A stretch of DNA of 9,245 nucleotides from 2-02-FULL-55-14 sp964473365. GTDB taxonomy: Bacteria > Bacteroidota > Ignavibacteria > UBA10030. Where the stretch lies: NCBI GenBank assembly GCA_964473365.1, contig CAYYOV010000072.1, forward strand, positions 1 through 9,245, in the 5' to 3' direction. The notes under the pieces are model-generated. The model ran no database searches, was not told the origin of the DNA, and saw nothing but the letters and a program-made list of their open reading frames with translations. Of this stretch, positions 5,984-9,245 are shown piece by piece. The translations under genes and the position numbers were made by a program. Positions within the stretch are counted from its first letter, which is position 1. Each line of letters opens with the position of its first letter.

Positions 5984-6601
5984 ATGACTGCCACCTTCTT
6001 CGATCTCTCAGCCGAGCTCGCCCTCGGCAACACACGCGAGAACCGCGACCGGCTCACTCACTGGGTGGGCTGCGATCCTCGGCGGCTGGCGACATTAATG
6101 CAGCTCTACCTAAAAGGTGACCGGCGCGGTGCACAATTGGCGGCAGGCGTCGTCACGCTTGTGGCAGATGCGCATCCCGACATGATGGGTCCGTGGCTGG
6201 GGCCGATGGTTACGCGCATGCAGGAGCGCGGTGTTCACAACGCCGTCGTTCGAACCGCGATGCACGTGCTCCAGGTCGTCACGGTGCCGCGTCGTTTGGC
6301 CGGACGGGTGGCGAAGGTCTGTTTCGACGCCCTCGAAGACATCTCGCAGCCGATCGCCGTTCGTGTTTTCGCAATGACCGTTCTAGTCAATCTGTGCCGT
6401 GAGGAGACGGATCTCGCACGCGAGGTGGAACTCGCGATCACGATGGTCTTGCCCTACGGCACCGCGGCGTTCACCTCACGCGCCCGGCACGAACTGGTGC
6501 GACTCAGACGGATGACGCGAAAGGGTCCGTCGTCGCAACGATCTCTACCGCGTCGCGATTCAAGGGTCGGATCGTCCGCCTTCACGAGAAGGAAGGACTG
6601 A
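5984..6601 (+). CDS. Uncharacterised HEAT/ARM-like helical protein
   Basis: 205 aa from the ATG at 5984. A GTG at 5939 in the same frame would add 15 residues but has no ribosome-binding site; the one at 5984 is weak too (GGAA, 3-nt spacer), so the start is uncertain. There is no signal peptide or membrane segment, so it is probably cytoplasmic. The protein is nearly all amphipathic helix in repeated helix pairs of HEAT/ARM type. Recognisable blocks are DRLTHWVGCDPRRLATLMQL, VPRRLAGRVAKVCFDALED, QPIAVRVFAMTVLVNLCRE and the end block LPYGTAAFTSRARHELVRL. From memory, small proteins with this PYG.AAF.SRAR ending are widespread and unannotated in Bacteroidota relatives. Such folds usually serve as binding scaffolds, and no catalytic motif is visible. 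The last ~30 residues are a basic, low-complexity tail. It sits 81 bp upstream of katG on the same strand; a link to peroxide defence is only suggested by position. Confidence 0.8.
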   Translation: MTATFFDLSAELALGNTRENRDRLTHWVGCDPRRLATLMQLYLKGDRRGAQLAAGVVTLVADAHPDMMGPWLGPMVTRMQERGVHNAVVRTAMHVLQVVTVPRRLAGRVAKVCFDALEDISQPIAVRVFAMTVLVNLCREETDLAREVELAITMVLPYGTAAFTSRARHELVRLRRMTRKGPSSQRSLPRRDSRVGSSAFTRRKD

Positions 6602-6605
6602 GGAC

Positions 6606-6615
6606 ATGCCGGCAT
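6606..6615. promoter_or_regulatory. 10-bp palindrome upstream of katG
   Basis: ATGCCGGCAT is a perfect palindrome starting 5 bp after the stop of the HEAT-like gene and 68 bp before the katG ATG. It could be an operator for a katG-specific regulator, but a single 10-bp palindrome in GC-rich DNA may be chance. Confidence 0.2.
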
Positions 6616-6682
6616 CACGGCAAGGCCCATCCCCAACATATCTCACTGCAGTTCGATCACGTCACGAAGAGGAGAAGAGATC

Positions 6683-8875
<2,193 letters not shown>

Positions 8876-8877
8876 CT

Positions 8878-9245
8878 ATGGCTTCGGTTCGAAGGCATGT
8901 CGCCTGTCATTGGCTGATCTGGGGATGCGTCCTCACGTTGGCGGCCTCCGCATGGGGGCAGGACCCTATCGCTTCCCCCGACCGCACCAACGCGCCTCTG
9001 CCCGAACGTATGGTCCTCTCGATCGATCCAAGGTGGTCGATGCGGACGGCAACTGAGGACCTGCTGACGATCCATCACGGACTCGCCCGGTGGGAAGACC
9101 GGCTTCTGCCGTCCCGTTGGTGGGATGAAGGCAGCCCCGTTGGAAAAGCAGGAGGGGTGGCATGGCGCTTCGGAAAATTCGCATTGATCGATGTGCCCGT
9201 CGACTACTTTACGGTGGTATTTGCGCATGAGGTGGCCGGTCATGG
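8878..9245 (+). CDS. Secreted protein of unknown family with HEVAGH metal-site-like motif (3' end outside window)
   Basis: An ATG 2 bp after the katG stop opens a frame that stays open to the window end (122 codons plus 2 nt). Residues 1-28 form a Sec signal peptide: basic start VRRH, hydrophobic core, then cleavage near ASA or AWG before QDP. The mature start is proline-rich, followed by tryptophan-rich segments (WSMRTATEDLL; LLPSRWWDEG) and FALIDVPVDYFTVVFAHEVAGHG. H117-E118 and H122 form HExxxH with a G before the second His, a pattern of zinc sites such as M49 peptidases (HELLGH). Here the motif comes far too early for that family, and the rest does not match. I recall unannotated bacterial proteins with similar HE..GHG segments, but cannot name a family. 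No good ribosome-binding site is visible, so translation may be coupled to katG. Function unknown; a periplasmic metalloprotein is a guess. Confidence 0.72.
   Translation, partial: MASVRRHVACHWLIWGCVLTLAASAWGQDPIASPDRTNAPLPERMVLSIDPRWSMRTATEDLLTIHHGLARWEDRLLPSRWWDEGSPVGKAGGVAWRFGKFALIDVPVDYFTVVFAHEVAGH

Noticed and set aside
8878..9245. Assignment of the last gene to M49 dipeptidyl peptidase III
   Set aside because: Only the HExxGH pattern agrees. It occurs at residue 117 after a signal peptide, whereas M49 enzymes have it hundreds of residues in.

Overview
The window is a GC-rich stretch of a diderm (Gram-negative-type) bacterial chromosome. It is densely coding, has no tRNA, rRNA, transposase or CRISPR array, and carries seven genes, the first and last cut by the window edges. 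Signal peptides, an outer-membrane barrel protein, an exported S9 peptidase and a HEAT-like protein of a type I associate with Bacteroidota relatives point loosely to the FCB group (Bacteroidota/Ignavibacteria-like). That placement is an inference from protein flavour; no marker gene is present.

Left part, + strand: the C-terminal half of an OmpR/PhoB-type response regulator (1-390), then a secreted prolyl-oligopeptidase-family (S9, DPP-IV-like) peptidase (517-2874) with a complete Ser-Asp-His triad. A short convergent intergenic region (2875-3004) follows. It holds a heptamer tandem repeat, a 13-bp hairpin and a weak terminator for the opposite strand.

Middle part, - strand: two c-type cytochrome genes. 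The upstream one (4350-5699) encodes a periplasmic multiheme cytochrome with four CXXCH sites and one CX3CH site. The downstream one (3005-4165) encodes a single-heme domain fused to a predicted outer-membrane beta-barrel, the architecture of Cyc2-like porin-cytochromes. Together they look like a route for electrons across the outer membrane. The 184 bp between them form a long nested inverted repeat built from degenerate CCAAAC-type units.

Right part, + strand, divergent from the cytochromes: a 284-bp intergenic region with several dyads, then an uncharacterised HEAT-like helical protein (5984-6601), a full-length catalase-peroxidase KatG (6683-8875) with all catalytic residues intact, and, 2 bp after the katG stop, the start of a secreted protein with a HEVAGH metal-site-like motif that runs off the window (8878-9245). 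The last three genes are close enough to be co-transcribed.

The most interesting content is the porin-cytochrome pair with its odd intergenic element, and the truncated, unrecognised HEVAGH protein coupled to katG. No defence or other novel multi-gene system is evident.
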